Part shown: positions 12,501-24,492 of the stretch, one piece after another
Layout: every line of letters starts with the position of its first letter
Position numbering within the stretch: position 1 is the first letter of the stretch
Assembly (NCBI GenBank): GCA_030407005.1
Contig: JAUDYN010000008.1
Coordinates: forward strand, 1,178,001 to 1,242,000
Source: Desarmillaria ectypa
Lineage: Eukaryota > Basidiomycota > Agaricomycetes > Agaricales > Physalacriaceae
Direction: 5' to 3'
DNA length: 64,000 nt
Position numbers and translations under genes: made by a program
The notes under the pieces: generated by a model
Database searches by the model: none
Told to the model about the DNA's origin: nothing
Seen by the model: the letters and a program-made list of their open reading frames with translations, nothing else

Positions 12501-15350
12501 CCTGGTAAGCAAGAATTCCTATTTCTTTGAGGTTTTTAAAACCATTTGGCATTTGGTCAGGCAAAGATTATAGCAATGCTCGGATCTCAGACTTCCATAC
12601 GCTCAATAAGCCTGAAGAGGATATGTATGATCGTACGAAGATACCTCGTATGCCTTGGTGAGCTAATTTCTATAACGCTTTGCAGGTGCTGATGCCATTT
12701 ACAGGCATGACGTTGGTATGCAGGTCGTGGGGCAACCCGCTCGTGATCTGGCTCGGCATTTTGTGCAAAGGTGTGTTGTCATCTAGTAGGTGTTTACTTG
12801 GTATTGATGGGCCTATCTTTAGGTGGAATTATCTTCTGAGAATCAAGGTACGCATCAAAACCCCTTTACTTGTGTATACGCTGTAGGCATTATCTTAGAA
12901 CCATTCCCGAGCTATGCCATTCCTCTTGCCACCTCCGGAATTCAGACCTGGCGAGCTGACCCAGATGGGTTTGACCGGTACATGTGAGATGCAGATCTGC
13001 CGTTCAGCAGGACCCTGGTCTTTAGGTACCGCAAGCCGTACTGAACATTCCATTCAAAATGCGTATCTCAAGGGTCTGTCCAATGTTGTCGAAAACGTTC
13101 ATACCGCTGAACTTTTTTCAAATAGCAATTCAAATGTCAGAACATTTCGTGTATATCGAGAATCAATTCTTCATCACTTCGTAGGGTTGTTTATGTGCCT
13201 TCTACGCTTGATTGACTCGCGATGCCAGTACCACCGTTAACGACGTTAGGATTGAAAACAAGATCGGCGATGCCTTGGTCCACAGGATAATCAAAGCCCA
13301 TCGTGATGGAACCCCCTGGAAGTGCTGCGTGGTAATCCCTCTACTCCCGGGCTTCGCATTCGCTCTAGATCATAGTGATGGCAGTTCTGTTAGATATGAT
13401 ATCTATGTCTACTTTCGCCCTTTCTGACATCTGACTTCAGATCCGAATCATCCTCGAGTGTCAAAATCGTACCATATCCAGAGGCCCCAATTCAATATTC
13501 GGGAGGCTTAGGAAAGAAGGCATCGACGTGAGTGTCTTCATCTTCATTGCTACTTTCTATTACCTATTACACGCAGCCGGATGATTATATCACTGTATTC
13601 TCCCTTCGTAATTGGGGCAAGCTCAAAGACGTGTTGACGACCGAGCAGGTTGGAAGAGTCGCAATTTGAGCGTCAATTGTACTCATTGCACTTAGGTTTA
13701 CATCCATGGGAAGGTTTGCATCGTAGACGACCGGCTTGCCATTATCGGAAGCGCGAATATCAACGAACGATCTCAGAGAGGGGACAGGGACTCCGAAATC
13801 GCGGCCGTAATTCGAGATACTGATATGATCAATTGGTTTGTGGGAAAATATTTCGTCCGGGCGATTCTGACATTTACTTTAGTACTATGGCTGGGAAGCC
13901 TTACAAAGTCGGACGTTTTGCCCACACCCTTCGGGTCCGGCTGATGAGGGAGCACATCGGTGTTGATGTTGATGCTTTGTATGAAGAAGACTTAATGGCT
14001 TCTGATCCTGTAAAACCTGAGCATGAGCCAGTACCTTCGAACTCTAGTGGCGAACAGCACCATCGGCAGGGGAATGGTGCTGCTGAATCCCCGGTGGCTG
14101 GTAGTTCATCAGAAGCAACTGTACACACTACAACCCAGGACTTGGCGGAAATTGACGATGGCTTGGACACGGCATATTCGAAAAACACCCGCACAGGAAA
14201 AAATGTACCGAATGCCACGCTCGAAGAGAAAGTTGTACAAGATCATCTCAACGAAGACAGGCCACCCGCCAATGGCCATGCCCCAAATGGCAGGGTCCAG
14301 GACATAAAGCGGAAGTCCGAGGACAGGCTATTTCCAAATGGTGCTTCACATCAGGCTCTCACATCGAACGGGAATTTTCACGGGACACCTGTCGATGCCT
14401 ATAGATCTCCCGAAGTAGATGACCAGTCCCCGCATGTTCGTACGGGAACAGATAGCGGGGATGATGAAGAACATGCGGTACCAAGAGCACGTTCGACACT
14501 TCGTAAAAACTTGGGGAGCAAGCTAGGCCAAAACAACAAGTGGACTGTCCCAACACCCCGACCTCATGTTGATCCCAACGGTTTTGAGGATCCTGTGTCG
14601 GACGCGTTTTGGAAAGATGTTTGGGTTGCATGTGCTGTCTATAATGTATGTCGATAAAACCTTTCCCTCCTTGTGGCGGCCCACTCAACTAATACCCACA
14701 CTAGACGGAGATATATCGGAAAGTGTTTCATGCTGTTCCGGATGACCTCGTCACTACTTGGAAGCAGTACAAGGAATTCGTGTTGCATCACGAGCGCTTG
14801 AACAAACCAGTAAGAATAACCTTCTCTTCGGGAATTCAATCAAACATACTATTAACCATATCCAGGCAGCGGATTCGACTACGTTTGAGCCAGTCGGAGG
14901 AATACCGTCCGAGACTGGGGACGACACCGTTCCTTCAAACGAGGTTCCCACAACTCCTGCCGAACATGTAACAGAGCACTGCGATGGGCATGTGCATCTG
15001 AACGAAGAGCCGGATCTGAACAACTCTCCTGGTGTAGCGGACAAAGAGCCTACCCGTGCTCGCTCCCGGTCTGCTCGAAGCACGGAGCCTTTTACGAAGG
15101 CTGAGCGAGACGAGATGGAAAGGTTGCTGGGCGAATTGTGTGGACATTTGGGTAAGGCTACCGTTCTGGCTACAAATGTAATACTGAGCACTGTCCATAG
15201 TGATGTATCCCAACCGCTTTTTAGAGGGCGAGGACGTTGCGAATAATTTCTTATTCAATGCCGATCGGTATGTGGAACCCTGCTATTATGCCCCTCCAGA
15301 AGCCCATTAATCTTTTGTCCAGGCTGTTGCCCCTACCTATTTACGACTGA
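9550..15350 (+). CDS. Phospholipase D (PX-PH-PLD, Spo14/PLD1 type)
   Basis: A large multi-exon gene. The first exon (9550-10749) has a disordered Ser/Pro-rich N-terminus and a PX domain ([13 protein letters not shown] ... [19 protein letters not shown] ... [13 protein letters not shown]). A PH-type region follows from 10796 ([18 protein letters not shown], later [16 protein letters not shown]), with an acidic/lysine-rich insert. The catalytic region holds two HxKxxxxD motifs: HEKLCVID followed by [13 protein letters not shown] (about 12,320-12,440) and HGKVCIVD followed by [21 protein letters not shown] (about 13,705-13,805). The C-terminus ends [17 protein letters not shown] with TGA 15348-15350. 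The enzyme hydrolyses phosphatidylcholine to phosphatidic acid at membranes; PX and PH domains target phosphoinositides. A GTG upstream (9526) is in frame but ATG 9550 is the credible start. A 600-bp Glu/Ser-rich tail after the second HKD motif (about 13,980-14,560) is low-complexity. Confidence 0.9.
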
Positions 15351-15447
15351 TCATTCTGCTTTCTGTACAATGTTGAATGGTGCCTAGGGCTTGTTTAATT
15401 TTACACGATAACACAGATGTTCCATCGCATTGACCACTTCAAATTTA

Positions 15448-15687
15448 ATGTCTTCACCTGACGGAAAAGGCAATCACCGCTTTGAAGGATTTGGAATGAT
15501 TTACCCACCCTGTGGCGGTGGCAATCCATTTCTTCGCCCATCCCTGGATTTAGAAAGCTTTCTAGAGTTCAATGACTACGTCAAACGGCCGTTTATCCTT
15601 CCATCTGGACCATTCCTTGACCGAGAATTTCGATACGGCGCTTTGAATCGCCTCGAAGCCTTGGCGTGCGGCGAAAAGTGGGCGTGA
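15448..15687 (+). CDS. Short uncharacterised ORF (79 aa)
   Basis: Single-exon ORF from ATG 15448 (MSSPDGKGNHRFEGFG) to TGA, about 100 bp after the phospholipase D stop and in the same direction. It contains a Gly/Pro-rich patch (YPPCGGGNPFLRPSLDLESF). No family is recognised, and it might equally be 3'UTR sequence of the phospholipase gene or a gene fragment. Called only because the composition looks coding-like. Confidence 0.25.
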   Translation: MSSPDGKGNHRFEGFGMIYPPCGGGNPFLRPSLDLESFLEFNDYVKRPFILPSGPFLDREFRYGALNRLEALACGEKWA

Positions 15688-16011
15688 TGGTTGACGGAGG
15701 ATGGTTGACGGAGGTTGTATCCAAAAATAACATTGACTATGAATATCAAATGGAAAAAAATCACCGTCATCAAAACTTTATGTTTTAAAGTGGCTGAGTA
15801 CTTGAAGGGGCGGCGCCTTGGAGTGAAGACGGCCAACGTTGGCCTTGAAGTTGTCAAAGCCTGTACAACTTTTTTTCTTGAAAAAAACCGAAACGATTGG
15901 TCAGCGGGAAGGCCCGGACTCCTGGCGAAGACCCTTTGCCAATTCGTGTTCCTCGTTCTTTACTTGTCCAGACTCGTTCACTTCGTTCTTTTCTCTTCAC
16001 GCTTGTTCGCT

Positions 16012-18070
16012 ATGCTTCATTCACTGGCGCCAGCCCTGTCACTCTTTCTTTTCCTTCCTCGCGCTTTTTCAGCCTCTGCTAATGAATGGAAGTCGCGTTC
16101 CATATATCAAGTAAGCTCACCCCGCCTACACTGTACCCGTAGTCGGTAATCGCGACTCCCTTAGATCATTACCGACCGTTTTGCCCTCTCGAATGACTCT
16201 TCTGCGACTTGTAATACTGAAGACCGCATCTACTGTGGTGGCTCCTGGGATGGGATCGTCAACCATCTGGACTACATCCAGAATATGGGCTTTGATGCCA
16301 TTTGGATCTCGCCTGTTGTCAAAAATATCGAGGCGAAGACGGCATACGGATATGCTTACCATGGGTGAGTGTTACGCATTTGTTTTTCCCCAGTTGCAGA
16401 CTTAATTCGGATCCCGAATAGCTACTGGACACAGGATATCAACGCTCTCAACTCGCACTACGGTTCCGAAGATGACCTGAAGAGTCTCTCAACTGCGCTG
16501 CATGCACGGGGGATGTATCTCATGGTCGACATTGTGGTCAACCAGTGAGTAGCATATATTCCATCGGGACTGTTCAGGAGTCAACTCGTTATCAGCTTCG
16601 TACAGAATCCTTCAAGCAATTCTTCGACGCTCCCGCAAACATTCGACTACTCTGGTCTGTCGCCCTTCTCTACCGAGACGGATTTCCACTCGGAATGTTT
16701 CATCACCGACTACACCAATCAGACGAATGTCGAACAGTGCTGGCTGGGAGACTCAAAGTGCGCGCACTATTCTTCTCAGTGACAGATTATCAATTTCGAT
16801 TCTCTCAGCCTTCCACTCATGGATATTGACACGGAGAACAACACGGTCGTTCAAGAATGGAACTCATGGGTTACCAGTTTCGTTAACACATACAGTATTG
16901 ATGGTCTCCGAATTGACACTGTCAAGCACGTTCGCAAAGACTTTTGGCCTGCCTTTGCCTCGGCGGCTGGTGTCTTCACTATTGGAGAAGTGCGTTGCCA
17001 AACTTCAAGGCTTGTCCTCTGACTGAATCTTCTGCAGGTACTGAGTGACAATGTCACTTATACCAGTGACTATACCCGTAAATTTACCCAGTATCTTGTT
17101 GGATCACATTCTCACACATCTTTCTTCAGAGGTTTTGGACAGTGTTCTAGACTACCCTACCTGGTACCCCGTAGTCCAAGCATTTAACACCACATCTGGA
17201 AATCTCTCGGCCATTCAAAGCGCTGTCACTCAAGCGCAGTCATCATACAAGAACGGCTTGTTCGGCACTGGCGCCTTCTTAGAGAATCATGACCAGCCAC
17301 GGTTCCAGTCGCACACCACTGACACGGGCTTGGTTAAGAATGCCATCAGCTTCCCATTCATCCATGATGGTATTCCCATTCTCTACCAGGGCCAGGAGCA
17401 GGGTTATACAGGAGCCTCGGATCCTTCTAACCGCGAAGCGTGCGCTTCAATATTTCTTTGAACGTGTCTGTATGCTAATTGATTTCCCATAGTCTCTGGT
17501 TTAGCGGATACCAAGAAGACAAGGACCTCACCATGCACATCAAAGCTATTAACACTGCCCGGCAGTTGGCCGTCAATGCCAGCTCTAGCTTCTTGACCAC
17601 CAAGGTAACGGGCCCCTCTCCGCTTCTTTTAATACCTCATTTTCTCCTAGATGTCCTTCGTCTCTCAACGCGACGTCGGCGCGATTGCCATTTCCAAGCC
17701 CCCCATACTCGCTCTACTGACGAACGTCGGTTCTTCTGGCTCTGCGTCTTGGAGCGTCTCTGGGGTCTATAATAAGGGGGAAACCGTAGTCGATGTGTTG
17801 ACCTGCAAAACATATACCGTTGACTCGAGCAGTGGTACACTGAGCGCTTCTGCTGAAAGTGGTGCACCAAGGGTGAGTCCTTTAGACATCATCGTACGTG
17901 TAAAATGACTGATGAGATGATAGATTATCCTTCCAACGTCAGCGCTGAAGTCCGATGGTACGCTGTGCACGAGCGTCGTAGGCACAAGCGGGGCGATGTC
18001 GGTAAACGGCGTTAGTCGGGGCGCGCTGGGTATCTCGTTGGTTGTTGGTTTAATCTTGACCTTCTTGTAA
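16012..18070 (+). CDS. Alpha-amylase (GH13), probably GPI-anchored
   Basis: About ten exons. The start ATG 16012 opens a signal peptide ([21 protein letters not shown]). The GH13 core follows: [21 protein letters not shown] (fungal amylase cysteine), [21 protein letters not shown], the nucleophile Asp in [10 protein letters not shown], the acid/base Glu in FTIGEV (split by an intron at about 16,989) and the transition-state Asp in [11 protein letters not shown] canonical intron from 16758 to 16808 removes an apparent in-frame TGA. The C-terminus has a Ser/Thr-rich spacer and ends in a hydrophobic tail ([16 protein letters not shown]) directly before TAA 18068-18070, the pattern of a GPI-attachment signal. 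Secreted enzymes of this type cut alpha-1,4-glucans; anchored forms in ascomycetes act on cell-wall alpha-glucan, so a wall role is an inference. No starch-binding domain is present. Confidence 0.88.
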
Positions 18071-19010
18071 AAGACATTTACTGATACATACACTGGTGCT
18101 GAGAACATTCCTTGTGACAGACTAGTGGACTGCTTTATATAATATCCTTACACCGTAGACTTCAAAAGATTGTCCTGACACATCGGAATCCTACATGTAT
18201 AATAAGGGTGGAATCTTCAGTTCAGATACTTTAGGAACCACTCACTCAATTTGTACATAACTAACCTTGTTCTTTCCGTTGCTTACAGGTGACGAGGCCA
18301 CATGAATCTACTGCTGGCGCGTTAGCCAACCCACTTGAACATCGTTTCAGCATGATGGAACGCTATGTCAATCAACAAATCCTACAGTGGCTTATCAGGT
18401 GGAAGGGGGTACTACACGTGCAAAAAAATGGAGCGTACGCCTGGGGAAGCCGAGAGGCCAAATGACAAAACCATTGGGTATTTTCACTGTGGATGTAAGT
18501 ATGATCCTTTCTATCATCGGCAAACTGCAAACTGATACATGTATAGGTTACAGTATGAAGAATGGGTAACCTTTAACTCTTTTCAAGGCCGCCCAACTTC
18601 TGCACGAAGATGAAACCTAACCAATGGCTCTTGGGCAAGGCAGGGCCTGCTGGGGCAATGATGCGCGACTTTTCATTGGCAGGAACTGTTTTCCAAATGT
18701 CACTGGGGGAGGATAGAAGCTGGATGCCAGGAAAGTTGATGCCAAAGGCCTATCGAAGAACTCGAGGAAAGCTCGGGACTCAAGCTCAGCAAGTATATGG
18801 ATTGATTTTGAATGTACATTGAGCCGACAATTAGCACTAGGATGAGAACTTAAGCTTGCGGGTCATCCATATTCACCTATTCACTGAACAATATTCTTGA
18901 AGATTATTAATATTTAGTCCAAATGATTAGTAAGACTCAGCTAGCATTATCATGGTGGCGTCTCTTGACTCTCGACGTAGTAGTCATACAGGTGATGATC
19001 AATCAGTTTT
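18071..19010. other. Non-coding flank between amylase gene and repeat cluster
   Basis: No gene recognised. Short open frames around 18,387-18,822 have no recognisable family. The sequence becomes AT-rich from about 18,830, close to the left edge of the copia element. Confidence 0.4.
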
Positions 19011-19254
19011 TGTTGGGATAACTGTCCTACACGTGGAGCAGCTGAACACTATAGCAATCCCGAGCAAGTACTAGAATGTGCTCGAAGGATTGGCTTACTC
19101 AGCAGGATTAACTTTGGACCATAAAAAGTGGACATACATGGTATTTCATAGTAAGTTCTAGAAGTAGTACAACATGTATTTAAGTAGGATGCCTCTTGCT
19201 TGAGAGGTAGTATTTTACCATCTTTTCTACATTCTCCTCACTCTCATTACAACA
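19011..19254 (+). repeat. Copia element, left LTR
   Basis: 244 bp with TGTTG/CAACA inverted termini, followed directly by a primer-binding site. Related to the sequence starting at 54172. Confidence 0.7.
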
Positions 19255-19269
19255 GGTTATGGGCCCTGG
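19255..19269 (+). promoter_or_regulatory. Copia primer-binding site (half initiator tRNA-Met)
   Basis: GGTTATGGGCCC directly abuts the left LTR. It is complementary to the anticodon region of initiator tRNA-Met (…GGGCCCATAACC…, with the CAT anticodon), the half-tRNA priming mode known from copia. Confidence 0.6.
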
Positions 19270-19537
19270 TGTAAGGCTGGCAAACTCTCTAGTGAGAGAA
19301 TTACAGTTTGCTTTTGCAAGATCTTTTGTATACAGTAAGTATACAAGGAGGTGCAAGAACCACCCACTTCAGATCAGTATGGATCTGCTTCTGATAGTGG
19401 AGGAGAGTGAAAGAGTGGGACTCAGCATCCTTTCAAGGGTTTGAGCTTTAAGAGCAAGTTCTGAGCAACAGCAATGAGCTTCCATGCTGTCTGCTAGCAA
19501 TACTAGGTGTGAGGCTGCTAAAGTATGCTAAGCTGGA

Positions 19538-19960
19538 TGTTAGGTGCCGACTTGGACACGTGACTTGGGGCAGTCAGCTGATCCCTCTGGGCCATTATGC
19601 GTTCGAACGATCACCCAAATGAGAGATAGAAGCTAAGGAGCCTTCAGTCTTGTGTAGACAAGAAGTGTATGATTGTAATTTAAACAAGAGATAGAGTACA
19701 ACTGTCTAGTTTACTCTGTTTATATAGTATTTCTATGGCATTATAATTAGATGAAACGCTATGGTCCATGCACAAACGGTGTTGAAGTTGGACGATCCGG
19801 GAGGATCATAAAACCAATAGAAAGTGTCTGGGGTGACAGACGGTGAGAACGAGGGTAGTAGCTGGTGAATAGCTAGATACGAGTCAGTTTCTGGGCTAGA
19901 TTAGATGGATGAGTCATGGATATGACTTGGATAAGATAAGATAACGGAAAAATTGTAACA
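19538..19960 (-). repeat. Solo LTR of gypsy family A
   Basis: 423 bp, reverse-oriented relative to copy A, with TGTTA...TAACA ends and clear similarity to the 424-bp LTR of copy A throughout (for example GTTCGAACGATCACCCAA and GACGATCCGGGAGGATCATA). It is flanked by a perfect 5-bp target duplication CTGGA (19533-19537 and 19961-19965). It inserted in the copia leader. Confidence 0.85.
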
Positions 19961-20599
19961 CTGGAGGCTTGAATGAGGAGTTTTATTCCTTTAGTGTGCT
20001 ATGAACTTTATTTTTTTTTCTCTAGTTATATTTTGTGCTTTTATACTTCTTAGAACCAAGCCAACTTCCTACCCCTATACCTATCTGCTCTGATAAATCC
20101 TGCCAAGTAGTGACCTGCTCTGTCTTGTCCACCCCTTTTTACACTCCTAAATGATTCTCCTAGAGAGAAACCATATAGGATCACCATTATTGGTGATATT
20201 AAGGCAGAGGCATAGGCTTCCACTGGTGGATGGCCATCCATTATGTCTGACATGGTCCCTAGTCTAGTGGAAAAGTGGGTTACTGATAGTGGATGGTAGT
20301 GCAGATGGCAGTCCATTGGCCCCTGGTCTCTGGTCTGACAGAAAAGTGGGTTACTGACAAATGGATAGCAGTGCAGATGGCAGCCTATTGTCCCCTAACC
20401 TTCATTTCTAGTGGATCCTAGTCCTGTATTCCTATTAACTGAGTAAGTGGGTGTTGTTAGTCCTGTGACAAGTACTAGCTTAGCAGAAGCCAAAATTTGA
20501 TGCACACATATATATAGTGCAGCATACAGCTCTAACTGAACTACTTATATCATCACCAACTTCACACTCTTGTACTTTACATACACATATAGAACCAAA
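19961..20599. other. Copia leader remnant, no gene
   Basis: AT-rich sequence between the solo LTR and the copia gag fragment. No coding region is supported. Confidence 0.4.
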
Positions 20600-20889
20600 T
20601 AGATAGCCAGTCTATATATAGGATTGAACCCCTTAAGGGCCTAAAAAGCTATCCAACATGGAAAGTCAAGATGATTGATATCCTAACCAATTTAGGTCTA
20701 ATTGACTATGCTAATGAAAGCTCTGTAGCCCCAGCAGAAGTGACACTGGTGGCAGATTGGAAGAAGAGTGATAGGAAGGCTCTTTTAATAATAAGGCTGC
20801 AGATTTTGGATAGCCTGCTGGTGTATATTGCTGGTTCTAAGACTTTGGCAGAAGCCTGACAAGCTCTGAAGAACATGTATGAGTCAAGG
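20600..20889 (+). pseudogene. Copia gag fragment
   Basis: Reads IEPLKGLKSYPTWKVKMIDI then TNLGLIDYANES and ends ALKNMYES, the start of a UBN2/Retrotran_gag_2-type Gag. It is broken by a TGA and ends abruptly at the left LTR of gypsy copy C. Confidence 0.6.
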
Positions 20890-21294
20890 TGTTATAATTT
20901 TTCCATTTTTTGCCTTATTTTATCTTATCATCACTCTTATCTTATTCCATATCTCTCATCTCATTGATTGACACCTGATACTCATTGATATTCTTCATAT
21001 CTATGATAGCATCACATAATAACCTCACCATACTTGCACAATAAGCATGCCATCTCCTTATTCTTGCATGGACACCTTGTTGTTATGGTTATATATTTAG
21101 ATCATCATTTTAGTATATAAGTCATGTAGTTTATGCTGTATATTCTCCATCTTTCAACTAAAGTTTATTTCTATATCACATATTCTCCACAACTGATCAG
21201 AAGACTATAGCCATACCTAAGGGTGACTGTCTGAATGCAAGATAGCCCAAAGGACCATGTGAGTCTGCAGATCACATAGACCATGAGTCTAACA
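20890..21294 (+). repeat. Gypsy copy C, 5' LTR
   Basis: 405 bp, TGTTA...TAACA ends. Contains TCTTTCAACTAA (21150-21161), the complement of the primer site just after the LTR. Confidence 0.8.
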
Positions 21295-21295
21295 A

Positions 21296-21307
21296 TTAGT
21301 TGAAAGA
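21296..21307 (+). promoter_or_regulatory. Self-priming primer-binding site, copy C
   Basis: TTAGTTGAAAGA one base after the LTR. It is a perfect 12-nt reverse complement of LTR positions 21150-21161, the expected 5' end of the transcript. Confidence 0.6.
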
Positions 21308-21334
21308 TTCACCCCTGTTTCTTCACTACCAGCC

Positions 21335-22230
21335 ATGAAGAAACAACCTTACATGACCAACAAATCACAATCAACTTGAATCATCACTCTCAGTACTGCC
21401 ATCAGTGGTGCTTTCCTGCTTGTCTTCTTTACTATATTCATATTTCTAATGTGGGGAGAGGAAATTCACAACTATTTATATAGATGATGAGTTCTATGAC
21501 CACAGAGATCCCCACCATTTCTCCTACACTATGTTCTTTCTAGGAGACCAACCTCTACCAGAGTGGATCCCACAAATCTGGCACTCTCTCAGGAAGAGGA
21601 TCTCCCTCACCACAGGATCACCTTCATTCTACAGTCTTCTGATGAATTCATAATGCATCAAGAGACTAGCCAACACTCCCAGCACAGGCTGGAATGACTC
21701 TTCACCATGGAGGAATATGCACAGAACCTACAGGTTAGATTCTGAACCTCCAGTGAGCCTCCCTCCTCCTATGTGCCTGTATGCCCAGCTAGTGCAAGGA
21801 TTTGACACACAAACAACCCTAAGATGGGTATACCCTATTCCAACCACTCATATGGCCTCTGGGCCACCATCCAGAAATGAGGATCTTAGCCAACTAAGAG
21901 AAGCAATTTCATATCCTCCCTCCCCCTCATTGATATCACTAGTGACTCTGTGCCTCTGACCACTATCAGAGAGGCCAATGATCCCCTCAATGCTAAGGGT
22001 CCCAACTTTAAGTGGCCTAGTCTTTCAAATACTGACCAAGCAATACTTGGTCCCTTTAGAAGTAGAGCCTGAAAACTCTAAAGAAGTGACATCAAGGCCA
22101 GAGTGGCCTGGCCAAGAATCCATCCAGACATGGATGAGTATCTGGCCTTCAACAGAGGAGAACTAATCTGAGGTCCTGGAGCTGACACTATTATATGTAT
22201 CAGGATACATGCAGATTAGAACTGAGAGTT
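21335..22230 (+). pseudogene. ORF1 (membrane protein) remnant, copy C
   Basis: ATG 21335 begins a frame with an early TGA, then the membrane segment STAISGAFLLVFFTIFIFLM, matching AIGGAILLSFFTVLAILI of copy A ORF1. Further on the same protein is visible around 21,930-22,170: WPSLSNTDQAILGPF and DEYLAFNRGE, matching WPELSDYDRRIFGPY and DEWLALNRGD. Several stops; not functional. Confidence 0.6.
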
Positions 22231-23762
22231 ATACTCTCTCTTCACTGGAGATTAAGTACTGAGGTTATGCCCCAGAATGGATGATGAACAGAGGGAGTTA
22301 GAATACTCCCTATGGATTCTGGCAAGATGGGAGGGTGACAGACCAGACCTTGATAGAAGGAAGGCCTGATTTCAATAATTTTACATACAATACAGGATTT
22401 TACACTAGGCTGGAATGATTTCAGCCCCAATACATGTTGTATTTGAACTACTCACCTGACACACCAACAAACTAACTCTGACCCCTCCCCAACTCTCTGC
22501 TGACAAGCCAAATCTGGTGATCAGATTACTATCCTCATCAAGAGGAAAGTCTTCTATTCACAGATGTGAGAGAAGATTCCAGATCAAATTCTGCTCCTAC
22601 AGAACCTCTACAACTGTCAACAGAAGAAAGGATACAATTGGCTAGGAACCAATTGGCTCAGAAGAAACAATGGATAATAGAACTCTATCAAGAATTAGAG
22701 GCCACTGAAGTGGTGCAGAATCTTCATGCAGATTTCTGGCAGCTTCCAAACAAGAGAAAGCAACCAGAATAAGGATAACCCTTGAAACTGCCAAAAAAAC
22801 CCACTTCTCAATCCCTACTTGAGCATTAAGCCCATCCTTATCCAGCCTCCTAAGCTATTCAAGGAGAAACATGATGATATTGAGAGATTCATAAGTGATT
22901 GTATTACTTATTTTGAGGTGTTTTGGCATTATTTCCAATTGCTGTCACACTTCATCCTCTTTGCAACCTCATATTTCAAAGAAACAGCAAAGGATTGATG
23001 AGTCTACAAGCAACCTGAATACTGGGTCATCAATGACTAGAGCGAGATAGCTACCCACTTCTAATATCCTAGTTAAAAAGAATTTGTTGAGTTGGTCATC
23101 CAACAATTTCAAGATCTGGTGATTGAGGAAATACATGAAAAGAAAATGTTTGATCTCTGAATGGAGACCTAACCAGCCAGTCACTACTTTCAAAAGTTGG
23201 AAGAAGAGGTTAAACTAGCCAGATGATAGACTAACAAAAACAAGCATGGTGCAATGGTAAAGGCTGTCTGGATTAGTGTACCCTTCTTATACATCATATT
23301 CATTTCCAATATGAGTGTCAATATTTCACACACATATCCAGAATGGAAGGAGTGAATCCTTTGAATGTATGAAGAGCACCAGCATAAATGAGTCTTTGAC
23401 CAGACTTCTGGAGTACTATAAGATAGACAGAAGAAAGAAGCACTATAACCACAAACATACTCTAGTAGCAAACCAGCTGCTGAGGTGTCAAGTTTGATGC
23501 CCTTAAAACCAGCAACAAGCATGAGTCTCAGATGAGACACATCTATAAGATGATGGACAATATATGGAGGATCAGGATAGCTGATGGAGGTTGATTAATA
23601 AAAGGCAGAGAGACAATGTTTCCAATGTAATGAGAAGGGCCACATGGCCAAAGATTGCCCAAAGATTACCCAAAGAAGAAAGAGTACAGGGATATCTGGT
23701 CTATAGTGGTTGCTAAAGAGGAAGAAAAGGGTGATGCCAAGATTGAGGAAGTAAAAGTGTAG
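21480..23762 (+). pseudogene. gag remnant, copy C
   Basis: Gag matches copy A in pieces: NMHRTYRL at about 21,712; the coiled-coil part at 22,566-22,772; the capsid core around 22,860-23,280 (KEKHDDIERFISDCITYFEVF-like, FHA...GAMVKAV); and a degenerate zinc knuckle near 23,610. It ends at TAG 23760-23762. Multiple stops. Confidence 0.6.
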
Positions 23763-23793
23763 GTCACCAAGAGTCTGATTCCCCTTGCATGAC
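23763..23793 (+). promoter_or_regulatory. Gag/pol frameshift hairpin, copy C
   Basis: 31-nt stem-loop directly after the gag TAG, equivalent to 28719-28749 in copy A; nine of eleven stem pairs remain. The -1 frame reads through it (VGHQESDSPC). Confidence 0.5.
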
Positions 23794-24068
23794 TAAAGTC
23801 TCAATTGATGCACCTTCAGTTCCTGCTGGTCAATCTCATATATTATATATAGAATAATTGTTATATATGTGCACCCTAATAAATGACTTTGATATCAATC
23901 CACATGCACTAACAGAATTAAAAGAAAACTAATATAATATACTAACTAGATGTGATGACACTATAATTTATACTGAATCCTGAGCCTCCAATAAAGTGTG
24001 AGATTTGCCAGATGGTGCTGGCACTGCAATATGGGCTATGCTCAGAACTGAGATAAGTCAGTAAGATG

Positions 24069-24492
24069 TGTTACGATTTTTCCGTTATCTTATCTTATCC
24101 AAGTCATATCCATGACTCATCCATCTAATCAAGTCCAGAAACTGGTTCGTATCCAGCTATTCGCCGGATACCACCCTCGTTCTCACCGTCTGTCACCCCA
24201 GACAACTCCCATTGGTTCTATGATCCTCCCGGATCGTCCTACTTCGACACCGTTTGTGCATGGACCACAGTGTTTCATCTAAATATACACGTCGTAGAAA
24301 TACTATATAAATAGAGTAAACTAGCCAGTTGTACTCTATCTCTTGTTTTAATTAACACTATAAACTTCTTACTCGCACTACACTAAAGACTATTAGCGTA
24401 GTTCTCTCAATTGGGTGATCGTTCGAACGCGTAACGGCCCAGAGAGGATCAGCTGACGGTCCCAAGTCACATGCCCAAGACGGTGCATAACA
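24069..24492 (+). repeat. Copy A 5' LTR
   Basis: 424 bp, TGTTA...TAACA. TATA box TATATAAATA at 24305-24314; transcript start is expected near 24338, where ATCTCTTGTTTTA begins. Differs from the 3' LTR at four positions, all at CpG. Confidence 0.92.
24305..24314 (+). promoter_or_regulatory. LTR TATA box
   Basis: TATATAAATA, 33 bp upstream of the inferred transcript 5' end at 24338. The same box occurs in the 3' LTR at 33831-33840. Confidence 0.65.

Noticed and set aside
15715..16149. 144-codon ORF upstream of and overlapping the amylase start
   Set aside because: Overlaps the amylase signal-peptide exon in another frame and is low in coding-like features.
16752..16812. An apparent in-frame TGA in the amylase gene
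   Set aside because: A canonical intron 16758-16808 removes it and joins WLGDS to LPLMDIDTE, matching the family.
18387..18822. Short ORFs right of the amylase gene
   Set aside because: No conserved motif; probably decayed non-coding or repeat-derived sequence.
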